From: R-RK-3 sp963842775
GTDB lineage: Bacteria > Pseudomonadota > Alphaproteobacteria > Rhizobiales > Rhodomicrobiaceae
DNA: 64,000 nt
Assembly: GCA_963842775.1 (NCBI GenBank)
Contig: CAWJHQ010000013.1
Span: forward strand, 248,001 to 312,000
Direction: 5' to 3'
Shown: one piece after another, positions 11,228-20,423 of the stretch
How positions within the stretch are numbered: the first letter of the stretch is position 1
Layout of the letters: the number at the start of each line of letters is the position of its first letter
Notes under the pieces: generated by a model
Seen by the model: the letters and a program-made list of their open reading frames with translations, nothing else
What the model was told of the DNA's origin: nothing
Databases searched by the model: none
Position numbers and translations under genes: made by a program

Positions 11228-12331
11228 ATGAAGAGATATTTCGCAATCGCAATCGCCATAGTCCTGGCGACGCAGATCGGAGACAGCACCTTGGCCGCTC
11301 AACAGAAAGCCATGACCTTGAAGGTGAATGGCGACTTCCAAGGCAAGAAAGAGGGCAAAGCCGCCAAGGATCTCAGCGGCGTCGCATGCATGCCGGCGAA
11401 GGCCGATGGGAGCCAGCTCTGCCTGTTCGTCAATGATGAGAGCCGACACGCTCAATTCGGCGTCGTCAAGAAGGGGGCGATTACGCCGGGCGAGCTTCTG
11501 CCCCTGATCGGCGAGGAGCCCAGCGAGACGACGCTCGGCGCGCCGCCGAAGACGCAATGCCCCGTGGATGAAGGCGAGTTCGCGGAATTCGACGGCGAGG
11601 GCGTCGCCTATGCGGAGCCCTATTTCTACATCGTCGGCTCGCATGGCTGCAGCCGCAAGGGCGGCGAATTCCGTCTCTCGTCCTTCCTGCTGGCCCGTAT
11701 TCGCGTCGATGCCGAGGGGATTCCTACAGGTCCGGACGGCAAGAAGCTGGCGCCGGAAGAATGGCAGGACGCCGTCGAAACGACCTACAGGCTTTCAGAC
11801 TATCTGGCGAAGGCGGACAAGGCGGGCGCATTCTTCGGCAAGAGCCTGGACGAGACGGAGAACGGCCTCAACATTGAGGGTCTCGCCGTCGACGGCGATA
11901 GGCTGCTGGTGGGATTGCGCGCGCCCGCGCTCAGCGACGCGGCCTATATCGTCGCGGCGGAAATCGCCGACCTCTTTCGTCCCGGCAATGGGCCCGCGAA
12001 GGGCAAGGCTGAGGTCATGCCGATCAAGCTCGGCAAGAATATGGGCATTCGCGACCTGGCGAGCCTGCCGGACGGACAACTCTTGGTGCTCGCTGGCCCC
12101 GCGCAGGAGCAGGACTTGGCCTATCAGCTCTTTCTCGTCGAACCCGGCAAGGGCGGCAAGCCGAAGTCGCTCGCCAAGCTGGAACCCATGGAGAGCGAAG
12201 AGGAGGACGAGCCGGTGAAAGCCGAGGCCGTCACGGTGCTGAGCGCGGATGGAGGCGAACTGCGCGTGCTGATCCTGTTCGACGGGATCAAGAATGGCGC
12301 TCCTCGCGAAATGCGTCTGCGACTGGATTGA
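11228..12331 (+). CDS. exported DUF3616-like protein
   Basis: A 367-residue protein with a signal peptide (MKRYFAIAIAIVLATQI ... LAAQ). The ATG at 11228 is chosen over the upstream TTG because the signal peptide then begins normally. Internal motifs ENGLNIEGLAVDGDRLLVGL and a preceding GEFRLSSFLLARI resemble DUF3616 proteins, which are predicted beta-propeller-like. An acidic stretch (ESEEEDEPVKAE) lies near the C-terminus. Periplasmic location is inferred. No catalytic residues are recognised, and no operon partner is clear. Confidence 0.65.
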   Translation: MKRYFAIAIAIVLATQIGDSTLAAQQKAMTLKVNGDFQGKKEGKAAKDLSGVACMPAKADGSQLCLFVNDESRHAQFGVVKKGAITPGELLPLIGEEPSETTLGAPPKTQCPVDEGEFAEFDGEGVAYAEPYFYIVGSHGCSRKGGEFRLSSFLLARIRVDAEGIPTGPDGKKLAPEEWQDAVETTYRLSDYLAKADKAGAFFGKSLDETENGLNIEGLAVDGDRLLVGLRAPALSDAAYIVAAEIADLFRPGNGPAKGKAEVMPIKLGKNMGIRDLASLPDGQLLVLAGPAQEQDLAYQLFLVEPGKGGKPKSLAKLEPMESEEEDEPVKAEAVTVLSADGGELRVLILFDGIKNGAPREMRLRLD

Positions 12332-12344
12332 TATCCGGCGCGCA

Positions 12345-13553
12345 TCAGTCCGCGCCGGTCGGGACGTCGCCTTCCAGCCGGTGAGTGAGGAAGAAGCGCA
12401 GCATCTCGCGCGACGCATCGGGGCCTTTGGGGTCGGTGAACGAACCCGCCGCATGACCGCCCGACCAGGCATGGCCGGAGCCGTGGATCGTCCATGCCTC
12501 CAGCACGGCCTCGCCACGCTGATCCAAATAGCGGTCGTGGCTATAGCGATGCCCGCCACCGGCACGGCCACGCTTGGTGGTGTGGCGGAGCGGCTGGCCA
12601 CCTCCGGGCAGCAATTGCTTGAGCACGTGCCCGGCATTGCCGGGGTGGACCGTATCGTCCTCGTCACCGTGAAAGATGATCGCGGGCACGAAGCGACGGG
12701 CGCCGTCCGGCCCGGTGGTGAGGAGGGGGATCTCGCTTGCCGTGCCGCGTCCGCTATGCATCGCGGTGAAGGCGGAGGGCACATTGCGCGCCGCCCCCCG
12801 TGCCAGGCCGGAATGAATGCCGACAGCCGCGTAGAGATCGGGATAGGTGGCGGCCAGTACGGCCGTGGCCGCGCCGCCCGCCGACAGGCCTGCAACATAG
12901 ACGCGGGTCTTGTCGATATTATACTGGTCGATGACGGCCCTCGTAATGCCGGCGATCAGCGACGGCTCCCCCCGTCCACGATGCTGATGGCGCGGATTGA
13001 ACCAGTTCCAGCAGCCCAGGCCGTTGGCGGATTTCGATTGCCCGGGATAGGCGACGAAGCAACCGAATTCCTCGGCGACGAAATTCATCCGGGTGCCGAT
13101 GGCGAAATCGTCCGGCCCCTGTTTGCAGCCATGCAGCATCACGATCAGCGGCAAAGGCTGGCCGTTATAGGCGCTTGGGATGTAGAGCCGGTAGTTCAGC
13201 ATTCCGGCGAAATTGGCGAAAGCCTCCGTGATGAAACGGCCGGCCTTCGGCGCCAGCAGGGCTTCCCGATCGCGCACCGTTTCCTCGCCGCCCGAAAACG
13301 CCGAGCCCAGCCGGCCGGCCTTTTCGAGGATCGTCAGCAATGATCGCGGCGCCTCCGACGCCGGCACTGCTCCGGACGACGTCGTCCGGTCGGAATAGCC
13401 GGATGGCGCGGATTGCGACGCGCCGGCATTTCGATTTCGTCCAAACATGCGCATGAAAAAAGCCTTCGCCCGGCCGAGCACACCGGCTCGACTCCGCCGT
13501 TTGTCCCTGATGATGTCCTGGTTGATCGCCGTTCCCCTCGTGTGCCGCCGCAA
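12345..13553 (-). CDS. PHB depolymerase-family esterase
   Basis: Alpha/beta hydrolase of the poly(3-hydroxybutyrate) depolymerase/feruloyl esterase type. The oxyanion region is LPLIVMLHGCKQ, the nucleophile serine lies in AGLSAGGAAT, the acid region is IIFHGDEDDTVHP and the histidine is in HGSGHAWSGG. About 90 N-terminal residues, rich in basic and low-complexity sequence, precede the domain, so the true start may be the internal Met at MRMFGRNRN. No clear signal peptide is seen. The substrate could be an intracellular polyester or another ester; family membership does not decide it. Confidence 0.8.
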   Translation of the reverse strand: MRRHTRGTAINQDIIRDKRRSRAGVLGRAKAFFMRMFGRNRNAGASQSAPSGYSDRTTSSGAVPASEAPRSLLTILEKAGRLGSAFSGGEETVRDREALLAPKAGRFITEAFANFAGMLNYRLYIPSAYNGQPLPLIVMLHGCKQGPDDFAIGTRMNFVAEEFGCFVAYPGQSKSANGLGCWNWFNPRHQHRGRGEPSLIAGITRAVIDQYNIDKTRVYVAGLSAGGAATAVLAATYPDLYAAVGIHSGLARGAARNVPSAFTAMHSGRGTASEIPLLTTGPDGARRFVPAIIFHGDEDDTVHPGNAGHVLKQLLPGGGQPLRHTTKRGRAGGGHRYSHDRYLDQRGEAVLEAWTIHGSGHAWSGGHAAGSFTDPKGPDASREMLRFFLTHRLEGDVPTGAD

Positions 13554-13565
13554 GCCGATCCCGAC

Positions 13566-13904
13566 TTACACCGCCGGCGCATTCCTGATCCAGATGGAGG
13601 CATTCAGCGCTGAAGCGTAGCTGACCCATAACAGATAGGGGATGAACAGCAGCGACGCCCATTGGTTCGCCGGCCATGCCGCGATCACAAAGGCGGCGAT
13701 GGTCACCAGCAGCGCGAGAATGTCGACGAGGCCGAAGGCGATCTCATGGCGGCCGAAAAACAGATTCGGCGGTGTCCAATCCGGCTTCGACAATTCCGCA
13801 TACCAGGGACCGGCGCCCCATTGGCCGCCGAACCCCGCGGCGCCCGCGACCGGAGCAACGAAAAGCAGCAGTGAAGCGATATTAGGCGATATCCAGGACG
13901 GCAT
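13566..13904 (-). CDS. tspO: TspO/MBR family protein lacking its middle
   Basis: The N-terminus has PWYAELSKPDWTPPN and the C-terminus has FIPYLLWVSYASALNASIW, both highly characteristic of TspO tryptophan-rich sensory proteins, which bind porphyrins and related ligands in the membrane. Normal TspO is about 155-160 residues with five helices. Here the WTPPN motif runs directly into LFFGRHEIAFGLVDIL, which normally follows the third helix, so about 45-50 residues are missing in frame and the protein is about 112 residues. Start chosen at MPSWISPN, where the first helix begins. Function is doubtful unless the deletion is an assembly error. Confidence 0.75.
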   Translation of the reverse strand: MPSWISPNIASLLLFVAPVAGAAGFGGQWGAGPWYAELSKPDWTPPNLFFGRHEIAFGLVDILALLVTIAAFVIAAWPANQWASLLFIPYLLWVSYASALNASIWIRNAPAV

Positions 13905-14132
13905 GAATGCTCCGGGGGTTGGGGATGCTGATCCTGCGCAAAGCGCCGGGCGCCGCAAGTGGTCAGTGCGGTGGCAGCGAGGCTGTCCACAGCAGGAAAC
14001 GAAGAAAGCTGTTGTCCGTTCCGCTGCTTACCCGGTTGCCGGGCCGGAATCGGGGCGATCCGGCCTTGACTTCCGTTGGCGAGCGGCGTCAATGCGCGCA
14101 AAGGCGTGTCCGCGCCAATTGCAGGAATTGCC

Positions 14133-14929
14133 ATGGAAAATTATTTGATTGCGGGGCTTCTCGGCATCATCGAGGGGCTGACGGAATTTCTTCCCGTCTC
14201 GTCGACCGGCCATCTCATTCTATTCGTAGATCTTCTCGGATTCCAGGCGCCGCCCGGCAAGACGTTTAAGTCATGATCCAGCTCGGCGCGATCCTGGCGC
14301 TGATCTCCATCTATTTCCGCAAGCTCCTGGTAGTTGCGATCGGGCTTCCGAGCGATCCCCTGCCCGCCATTTCGCGCTGGTCATCATTCATCGGCTTTTT
14401 GCCCGCCACGGTGCTCGGCGCCGGCTTTCGCAAGCAGATCAAGCAGGTGCTGTTCAGTCCAGTGGTGGTGGCGATCGCGCTGATCGTCGGCGGCATCATA
14501 ATTCTGATCGTCGAGGAAACGCAGAAAGCGCGTGCTTTATCGCAGCGTCGAGGAGATCCCGCTCGGCACCGGCTTCGCTGATCGGCGTGGCGCAGGCCAT
14601 GGCCATGGTGCCGGGCGTGTCGCGCTCCGGCGCAACCATCATCGGCGGGTTGCTGCTTGGGCTGGAGCGGCGCACGGCGGCGGAGTTCTCCTTCTTCCTC
14701 TCCATCCCGACCATGTCCGGCGCCTTCGCCTATGACGCATACAAGAACCGCGATGGCGCTGAATTTCGACGATGCCGGCCTGATCGCGGTGGGCTTCGTC
14801 GCGGCGTTCATCGCGGCGCTCCTGGTGGTGAAGCCCTTCCTCTCCGTCGTCAGCAAGGTCGGCTTTGCGCCTTTCGCCTTTTACCGTGTGGCCCTGGGCA
14901 CATTCGTGCTGGTCCTGCTATATACCTGA
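14133..14929 (+). CDS. uppP: undecaprenyl-diphosphatase UppP/BacA (several frameshifts)
   Basis: Membrane phosphatase that recycles the lipid carrier of peptidoglycan synthesis. Conserved blocks appear in order but in different frames: GIIEGLTEFLPVSSTGHLIL, then VMIQLGAILALISIYF, PVVVAIALIVGGIIILIVEE, AMVPGVSRSGATIIGGLLLG with TAAEFSFFLSIPTMSGAF, and finally VGFVAAFIAALLVV and VGFAPFAFYRV. Breaks lie near 14267, 14385, 14530, 14575 and 14748. Overall length (about 265 residues) is normal and all catalytic motifs survive, so local sequencing error is more likely than a dead gene. Confidence 0.85.
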
Positions 14930-15027
14930 GGGTTGGCAGATCGCGCGGTCCAATTATCGACTTATGGATCTGCTCTGGGTCTGTTAAGTGGTCTCGAGCC
15001 CGCTAATCCGACTGACCGGAGATCGCC

Positions 15028-16299
15028 ATGTTTCCCCTGTCGACGATGTTGAAGCCGTTCGTGAAGCTGGGCAGCCTCACCGTCATCGACGCTGACGGCA
15101 ACACGCATGTGTTTTCGGGCGGGCCCGGCCCCGAAGTCACGATGCGGCTGACGGACCGGACGCTATATCGGAAGCTGTTCTTCAATCCCGAACTGCATGC
15201 GGGGGAAGCCTATATGGACGGGCGCCTGAGCTTCCCGGGCTCCAGCTTGCGCGCCTTCCTCACCCTGTTCTCGGTCAACCGGCTGTCGCTCGGCAATCAG
15301 CCCATGCAGAAGGTGCTGCGCCGGGTCTCGCGGGGATTGAAGCGCTTTCAGCAGCATAATCCGGTCGGCAAGGCCCAGAAGAACGTGGCGCACCACTACG
15401 ACCTGGGCAACGCCTTCTATAAATTGTTCCTGGATGACGGATTGTTCTATTCCTGCGCCTACTTCCGCAACGAGCACGAATCCCTGGAGCAGGCCCAGCG
15501 CAATAAGTGCAGATTGATCGCCGCCAAGCTCAATCTGAAGCCCGGCCTCAAGGTGCTCGACATCGGCTGCGGCTGGGGCGGCCTTGCGCGCTATCTGGCT
15601 GAGATCGCCGACGTCGACGTGACAGGTGTGACGCTGTCCACGGAACAACATGCGCTGGCCGTCGGCGCCGTCAAGGCCGCGGGTCTCGAAAGCCGCGTGC
15701 ACATCGAGCTCAAGGATTATCGCGAGCTGTCGGCCCGGTTCGACCGGATCGTCTCGGTCGGCATGTTCGAGCATGTCGGCGTGGGCCACTATGGCGAGTT
15801 CTTCGCCAAGGTGAACGACCTCATGACCGATGACGGCGTGATGCTGCTGCATTCGATCGGCAAGATGAGCCCGCCGGGCACGGCGAGCTCCTGGCTGAGG
15901 AAATACATCTTCCCGGGCGCCTATTCACCGGCTCTGTCCGAGGTTTTTCCCGCCGTAGAAACGAACAGCCTGTGGGTCACCGACGTCGAGTTCCTGCGCG
16001 TGCACTACGCGACCACTCTGCGGCATTGGCAGCAAAGGTTCGAGGCGAACCGCGCGGCGATTGCACAGATGTACGATGAGCGGTTCTGCCGGATGTGGGA
16101 GTTTTACCTGATCAGCGCGGAAATGATGTTCCGAACCGGCTCGCAGGAAGTTTTCCAGATGCAGCTCGCCAAAAAGCGCGACGCGGCCCCTATCGTCCGG
16201 GATTACATCACCGATGTGCAGCGGAGCTACGAACAGCTTGAGAGCGACCGGCGCATGGGAGCGCCAGGCGAGGGGCGCCGCTCCGGCGTCGGCGGCTGA
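15028..16299 (+). CDS. cfa: cyclopropane-fatty-acyl-phospholipid synthase
   Basis: A 423-residue SAM-dependent enzyme that adds a methylene bridge to unsaturated acyl chains of membrane phospholipids. It shows the N-terminal lipid-binding domain, then NVAHHYDLGNAFYKLFLDD, the SAM-binding loop VLDIGCGWGGLARYLA, and FDRIVSVGMFEHVG, all family hallmarks. Length is normal. It sits alone between uppP and the convergent small secreted gene. Cyclopropane lipids are common in stationary-phase alphaproteobacteria. Confidence 0.9.
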   Translation: MFPLSTMLKPFVKLGSLTVIDADGNTHVFSGGPGPEVTMRLTDRTLYRKLFFNPELHAGEAYMDGRLSFPGSSLRAFLTLFSVNRLSLGNQPMQKVLRRVSRGLKRFQQHNPVGKAQKNVAHHYDLGNAFYKLFLDDGLFYSCAYFRNEHESLEQAQRNKCRLIAAKLNLKPGLKVLDIGCGWGGLARYLAEIADVDVTGVTLSTEQHALAVGAVKAAGLESRVHIELKDYRELSARFDRIVSVGMFEHVGVGHYGEFFAKVNDLMTDDGVMLLHSIGKMSPPGTASSWLRKYIFPGAYSPALSEVFPAVETNSLWVTDVEFLRVHYATTLRHWQQRFEANRAAIAQMYDERFCRMWEFYLISAEMMFRTGSQEVFQMQLAKKRDAAPIVRDYITDVQRSYEQLESDRRMGAPGEGRRSGVGG

Positions 16300-16339
16300 C
16301 CTACATGGCGGCTCAGCGGGCGGTCGGTGTTCCGGGGCT

Positions 16340-16591
16340 CTACCGCTGGCGCTGGCCGGGACGCGGCTGCGTCGGTGGCGTGCGCACCTGGCCGAAGCAG
16401 CGTGACCATCGTTGGCACCAGCAGTCGTTGGCCGTTTCGCCGAAGAGCTGGCAGACGCTGGTCTGCCCGGAGGGGCACAACGGCTTTGGCTGACAGTAAA
16501 CGGCGCGCTTGCCGCTCGACTGCGCTTGCGCCGGGATGCCGGATAGCAGCGCCATCGCGGCAATCATCCCGGCAGTAAGTAACGGTTTCAT
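16340..16591 (-). CDS. small exported cysteine-rich protein
   Basis: An 83-residue product with a signal peptide (MKPLLTAGMIAAMALLSGIPAQAQ) and a short mature part holding six Cys (VYCQPKPLC, VCQLFG, DCWCQRWSRCFG). The even number of Cys and predicted export suggest disulphide bonding in the periplasm. I do not recognise the family. It lies just upstream of, and co-oriented with, nothing obvious: mmsA ends 26 bp further right on the same strand. Confidence 0.55.
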   Translation of the reverse strand: MKPLLTAGMIAAMALLSGIPAQAQSSGKRAVYCQPKPLCPSGQTSVCQLFGETANDCWCQRWSRCFGQVRTPPTQPRPGQRQR

Positions 16592-16617
16592 CGTTTGGTG
16601 CGCATTCCACGCTCCGG

Positions 16618-18114
16618 CTATTTCATCGTCGGAATGACGAATTCCGCGCCCTCCTTGACGCCGGATGGCCAGCGCGCGGTGACGGTCTTCGTCTTCGTAT
16701 AGAAGCGAAACGCGTCGGCGCCGTGCTGGTTCAAATCGCCGAACACGGAACGCTTCCAGCCGCCAAAAGTGTAATAGGCGAGCGGCACCGGGATCGGCAC
16801 GTTGATGCCGACCATGCCCGTATCGACCTTGGCGGCGAAATCACGCGCGGCGTCGCCGTCGCGGGTGTAGATGGCGACGCCATTGCCATATTCGTGGCTC
16901 GAGGGCAGTCGCAGCGCCTCCTCATAATCGCGGGCGCGGGCAATCGACAGCACCGGCCCGAAGATCTCCTCCTTGTAGATGCGCATATTCGGCTTCACAT
17001 GGTCGAACAGCGAGCCGCGCATGAAATGGCCGTTCTCATAGCCCTGCATGGTGAAATCGCGGCCGTCGACGGCCAGTTTCGCGCCTTCCTCGACCCCGAG
17101 ATCGATATAACCCCGCACCTTGTCGAGATGCGCCTTCGTCACCAGCGGGCCAAGATCGGCATTCTCGTCCGTATAGGGGCCGATCTTCAGCGATTCGACA
17201 CGCGGGATCAGCTTGCTCACCAGCGCGTCGGCCGTCTTTTCGCCGACCGGCACCGCCACCGAAATCGCCATGCAGCGTTCGCCTGCCGATCCGTAGCCTG
17301 CGCCGATCAGCGCATCCACGGCCTGGTCGAGATCGGCGTCCGGCATGACGATCATGTGGTTCTTGGCGCCGCCGAAACACTGCACGCGCTTGCCATGCGC
17401 CGTACCGGTGACATAGACGTGCTCCGCGATCGGCGTCGAGCCGACAAATCCCACCGCCTTGATGTCCGGATGGGTGAGGATGGCGTCGACCGCCTCCTTG
17501 TCGCCGTTGACGACGTTGAGCACGCCCTCCGGCAGGCCCGCTTCCAGGAACAATTCCGCCAGCCGCATCGGCACGGACGGATCGCGCTCGGACGGTTTCA
17601 GGATGAAGGCATTGCCGCAGGCGAGCGCGGGCGCGGCTTTCCACAAGGGAATCATGGCGGGGAAATTGAACGGCGTTATGCCGGCGACGACGCCCAGAGG
17701 CTGGCGCATCGAATAGATGTCGATGCCCGGCCCGGCGCCTTCGGTGAATTCGCCCTTCATCAGATGCGGCGCGCCGCAGCAGAACTCCACCACCTCCAGC
17801 CCGCGCTGAATATCGCCGGCCGAGTCATTGACGGTCTTGCCGTGCTCGGACGAGAGCAGCTCCGAAAGCGACCGCATCTCCTTCTGCACCAGCTCCAGAA
17901 ACTTGAACAGCACCCGCGCCCGCCGCTGCGGGTTGGTCGCGGCCCAGCGGGGTTGCGCGGCCTGGGCGTTTTCCACAGCCGCGGCGAGTTCCGCCGCGGA
18001 CGCCAGCGCGACTTTTGACTGTACCTCGCCGGTATGCGGCGCGAAGACATCGGCGAAGCGCCCGCTCCTGCCCGCTACCCGCTTGCCTCCGATAAAATGA
18101 CCGATCTCGTTCAT
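16618..18114 (-). CDS. mmsA: methylmalonate-semialdehyde dehydrogenase (CoA-acylating)
   Basis: A 498-residue aldehyde dehydrogenase. Typical MmsA features are the N-terminal IGHFIGGKRV, ITPFNFPAMIPLW, GFVGSTPIAEHVY, the catalytic Cys in GSAGERCMA and the IFGPVLSI region. It converts methylmalonate or malonate semialdehyde to propionyl- or acetyl-CoA in valine and inositol breakdown; the product propionyl-CoA is the substrate of the pccA product encoded at 7.2 kb. The frame is intact. Confidence 0.92.
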   Translation of the reverse strand: MNEIGHFIGGKRVAGRSGRFADVFAPHTGEVQSKVALASAAELAAAVENAQAAQPRWAATNPQRRARVLFKFLELVQKEMRSLSELLSSEHGKTVNDSAGDIQRGLEVVEFCCGAPHLMKGEFTEGAGPGIDIYSMRQPLGVVAGITPFNFPAMIPLWKAAPALACGNAFILKPSERDPSVPMRLAELFLEAGLPEGVLNVVNGDKEAVDAILTHPDIKAVGFVGSTPIAEHVYVTGTAHGKRVQCFGGAKNHMIVMPDADLDQAVDALIGAGYGSAGERCMAISVAVPVGEKTADALVSKLIPRVESLKIGPYTDENADLGPLVTKAHLDKVRGYIDLGVEEGAKLAVDGRDFTMQGYENGHFMRGSLFDHVKPNMRIYKEEIFGPVLSIARARDYEEALRLPSSHEYGNGVAIYTRDGDAARDFAAKVDTGMVGINVPIPVPLAYYTFGGWKRSVFGDLNQHGADAFRFYTKTKTVTARWPSGVKEGAEFVIPTMK

Positions 18115-18363
18115 GGCCCGCCTCCCGGCGTTGAATTCTTGTTGATTGCCGTCGTCATAATCGGATTGTGCCGACGCCCCGGTCTTTGCGCAAGCCAGCT
18201 GGAGCCATGGCGCGCCTTTGGTGCATGGCTGCTATGCCGCAGCCCGCCTTATCCCCGACTAGGTGTTCATCTACCTGCAACGCTCTGCAGATAATGGTGC
18301 AGCGCAGCAATCGTCCGGTGTATGACGGGGGCGATTGGGACAAACCAGTTGGAGATTTCGCAT

Positions 18364-18946
18364 ATGGCAGAAACTCGCCTCTGGGGAGAAACGATAAGAA
18401 AACTGTGGTTCACGGAAACCGAAAAATTCCGGGACCATCTGCTCAGGCTCGACAAGGACAGCCGGCGCTTGCGCTTCGGCATGGCGGTGAACGACGAATT
18501 CATCAGGAACTATGCCGAGCGCACCGGGCAATTCAAAAGCGTGATCTACGGCTCCTTCGCCGGACGCGAGATGCATGCAGCCGCAGAACTGCGCATGATC
18601 GGCGATAATTGGCACGGGCGAAGCGGAAGCGGCTTTTTCCGTGGAGCGCGAATATCAGGACAGCGGCGTCGGCACGGAGCTGCTCGGCCGGGTTATCGTC
18701 GCGGCGCGCAATCGGGGTGTCGAGCGGCTGTATATGAACTGCCTGTCGGAGAACAGGAAGATGCAGCGCATCGCCAAGAAATACGAGGCGGAGCTTTATT
18801 TCGATCATGGCGAAGTGGTCGGGCAGCTCAAGCCCGCCTTCCCGACGCCGGTCTCCCTATGGACGGAGGCGATCGACAACAGCAACGGCTTCGTCATGGC
18901 GGTGCTGGAGTTCCCGCTGCGCCGGCTTCGCCCCGTGGCAGCCTAG
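18364..18946 (+). CDS. GNAT-family N-acetyltransferase (one-base frameshift)
   Basis: N-terminal half LWFTETEKFRDHLLRLDKDS and LRFGMAVNDEFI, then after an extra base near 18628 the acetyl-CoA-binding part EREYQDSGVGTELLGRVIVA and VERLYMNCLSENRKM. The GVGTELL segment corresponds to the Q/R-x-x-G-x-G/A loop. Corrected length about 194 residues. The acceptor substrate is unknown. ATG 18364 fits the homologous beginning ETRLWGE. Confidence 0.75.
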
Positions 18947-19054
18947 GCGTGCCTCTGGCGCAAATGTGAACGGACCGCGGCCGCCAGTCGGTTTCCTTGC
19001 CTGATCCGCTGCCTCACAATGTGCGGGCGCCGTTGCGAGCAGGGAGACGACCAC

Positions 19055-19246
19055 ATGCAGGACACCATCAGGACCGCCGTCCGCGATAATTACGGCCAGC
19101 TTGCCCGCGCCAGCAATGCCCTGGACGCAGACAAGCTGGCCGCCGTCGAGACCTCGTTCCATGACGGCATCTCGGATTTCTTCCGCGACGTCGATCTGAA
19201 CGCCTATGCGGCGAGCGTGAAGATTTTCGCCGTCAAGCCGCGCTGA
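19055..19246 (+). CDS. small protein, possible remnant of an ArsM-type methyltransferase
   Basis: A 63-residue product starting at ATG 19055 after AGGGAGACG. The first residues IRTAVRDNYGQLAR resemble the N-terminus of arsenite methyltransferases, and the end DLNAYAASVKIFAVKPR resembles their C-terminus, while the SAM-binding middle is absent. I infer an internally deleted gene, but similarity over such short stretches is weak. A MIP channel is encoded convergently next to it, a combination seen in arsenic loci. Confidence 0.35.
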   Translation: MQDTIRTAVRDNYGQLARASNALDADKLAAVETSFHDGISDFFRDVDLNAYAASVKIFAVKPR

Positions 19247-19252
19247 ATCCGT

Positions 19253-19984
19253 TCAGGCGTCGTGCTGTGGCCAGAGCCACCGATGTATAAGCCATGCGCC
19301 CAGCGCCGCGAGGCATTGGATGCCCGCGATCGTAGCGGCGTCAGGCAGACGGATTGCCGTGAAACTGTCGGTCAGTGCGCGAGCCAGAGTCAGCGCCGGA
19401 TTGGCGAAGCAGAGGGACGGCGTGGCCAGGGCAATGGCCAGAAGCGCCAGCGCACCGGTCACGGGGATGAGCGGCTCCCGCTCACGCGCCGTCAGCGACA
19501 GCATCGCGAAAATGAACAGCCCCGTGCCGAGGAACTCGCCGGTCCAGACGCCCGGGCCGGTTTGGATCTGCGTCGCGACCTGGACCAATCCGGTATTGGT
19601 CACGAGATGGGCGATCATCACGCCGAGAAATGCCGCCGCAAACTGCGCCGCCGCGCTCAATATGCCCGTAACAATGTCGACGCGTCCGCTCAATATCGAG
19701 ACGAAGGCAAGCGCGGGATTGAAACCGGTCACCGTCCAGGGCGACAATGTGCGCGCGAGAACGAGGAAACCCGCGGCTCCGGCCAGCGCGGTGATCAGCA
19801 CGGCCAACGCGATGGATCCGCCCGCCTGGCGTTCCGCCAAGAGGCCCGCCGCGACGACTAGAAACGTCAGCAATCCGCTGCCCGCTGCTTCAGCCGCGAT
19901 GCGCGTTGCTATGGCAGAGGATGCGGCGGGCATTCGCCCTCTTGCAGCGGCGATGTCTCCCGCGCCGTGCGGCTCAGGCCCCAT
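19253..19984 (-). CDS. aquaporin-family (MIP) channel
   Basis: About 243 residues with six predicted membrane helices and two re-entrant NPA-type motifs, FNPALAF in the first half and ANPALTLAR in the second. The second is followed by ARALTDSF, giving Arg at the selectivity-filter position. MIP channels pass water, glycerol or metalloids; an arsenite role is possible next to the putative arsM remnant but unproven. The start may be the internal Met at MPAASSAIATR, because the upstream 17 residues overlap bolA. Confidence 0.8.
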   Translation of the reverse strand: MGPEPHGAGDIAAARGRMPAASSAIATRIAAEAAGSGLLTFLVVAAGLLAERQAGGSIALAVLITALAGAAGFLVLARTLSPWTVTGFNPALAFVSILSGRVDIVTGILSAAAQFAAAFLGVMIAHLVTNTGLVQVATQIQTGPGVWTGEFLGTGLFIFAMLSLTAREREPLIPVTGALALLAIALATPSLCFANPALTLARALTDSFTAIRLPDAATIAGIQCLAALGAWLIHRWLWPQHDA

Positions 19985-20264
19985 GAGCGTCTTCGTCCGG
20001 CGCCTTCGCCTTCACCACCAGAGCATGCACCGGCCCGGCCAGCTCCTCGGCAAGAGCCTCATGCACCATGCGGTGCCGGTCGATCCGCGAGCGCCCGGCA
20101 AAGCCGTCCGCGACGATCGTAACGGTGAAATGCGTTTCGCCGCGATTAAGGCTTTGTTCAGCCCCGGCATGCCCAGCATGTTTTGCCGAGTTGTTCTCGA
20201 TCACGAGGCGCTTGGGCGAAAAGGCCTTTAGCAGTTTTTCCTTAATTCTGGCCTCGATCTGCAT
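19974..20264 (-). CDS. bolA: BolA-family protein
   Basis: About 96 residues with the BolA fold: KRLVIENNSAKHAGHAG, then THFTVTIVADGFAGRSRIDRHR and a HALVVKAK end. The conserved His in the RHRMV motif is present. BolA proteins partner monothiol glutaredoxins in iron-sulphur metabolism. It is divergent from the J-protein gene at 20424, the conserved bolA/dnaJ-like/cobS/cobT arrangement of alphaproteobacteria. Start at MQIEARIKEK; an in-frame ATG eight codons upstream is also possible. Confidence 0.88.
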   Translation of the reverse strand: MQIEARIKEKLLKAFSPKRLVIENNSAKHAGHAGAEQSLNRGETHFTVTIVADGFAGRSRIDRHRMVHEALAEELAGPVHALVVKAKAPDEDAHGA

Positions 20265-20423
20265 TGATCTTTCCCGCAATCCTACCAAATATTTATGTGC
20301 GGACCACTCCGCTCCGCCGTAACGTGCTCACCCTTGTGTCGGGGCAGGGGAAGCAGCATAATCCTTGTGCCAAGACCCGCCGCTCCTAAATAGCCCCGCT
20401 ATGGTTCTTTGGATAGACGAAGC

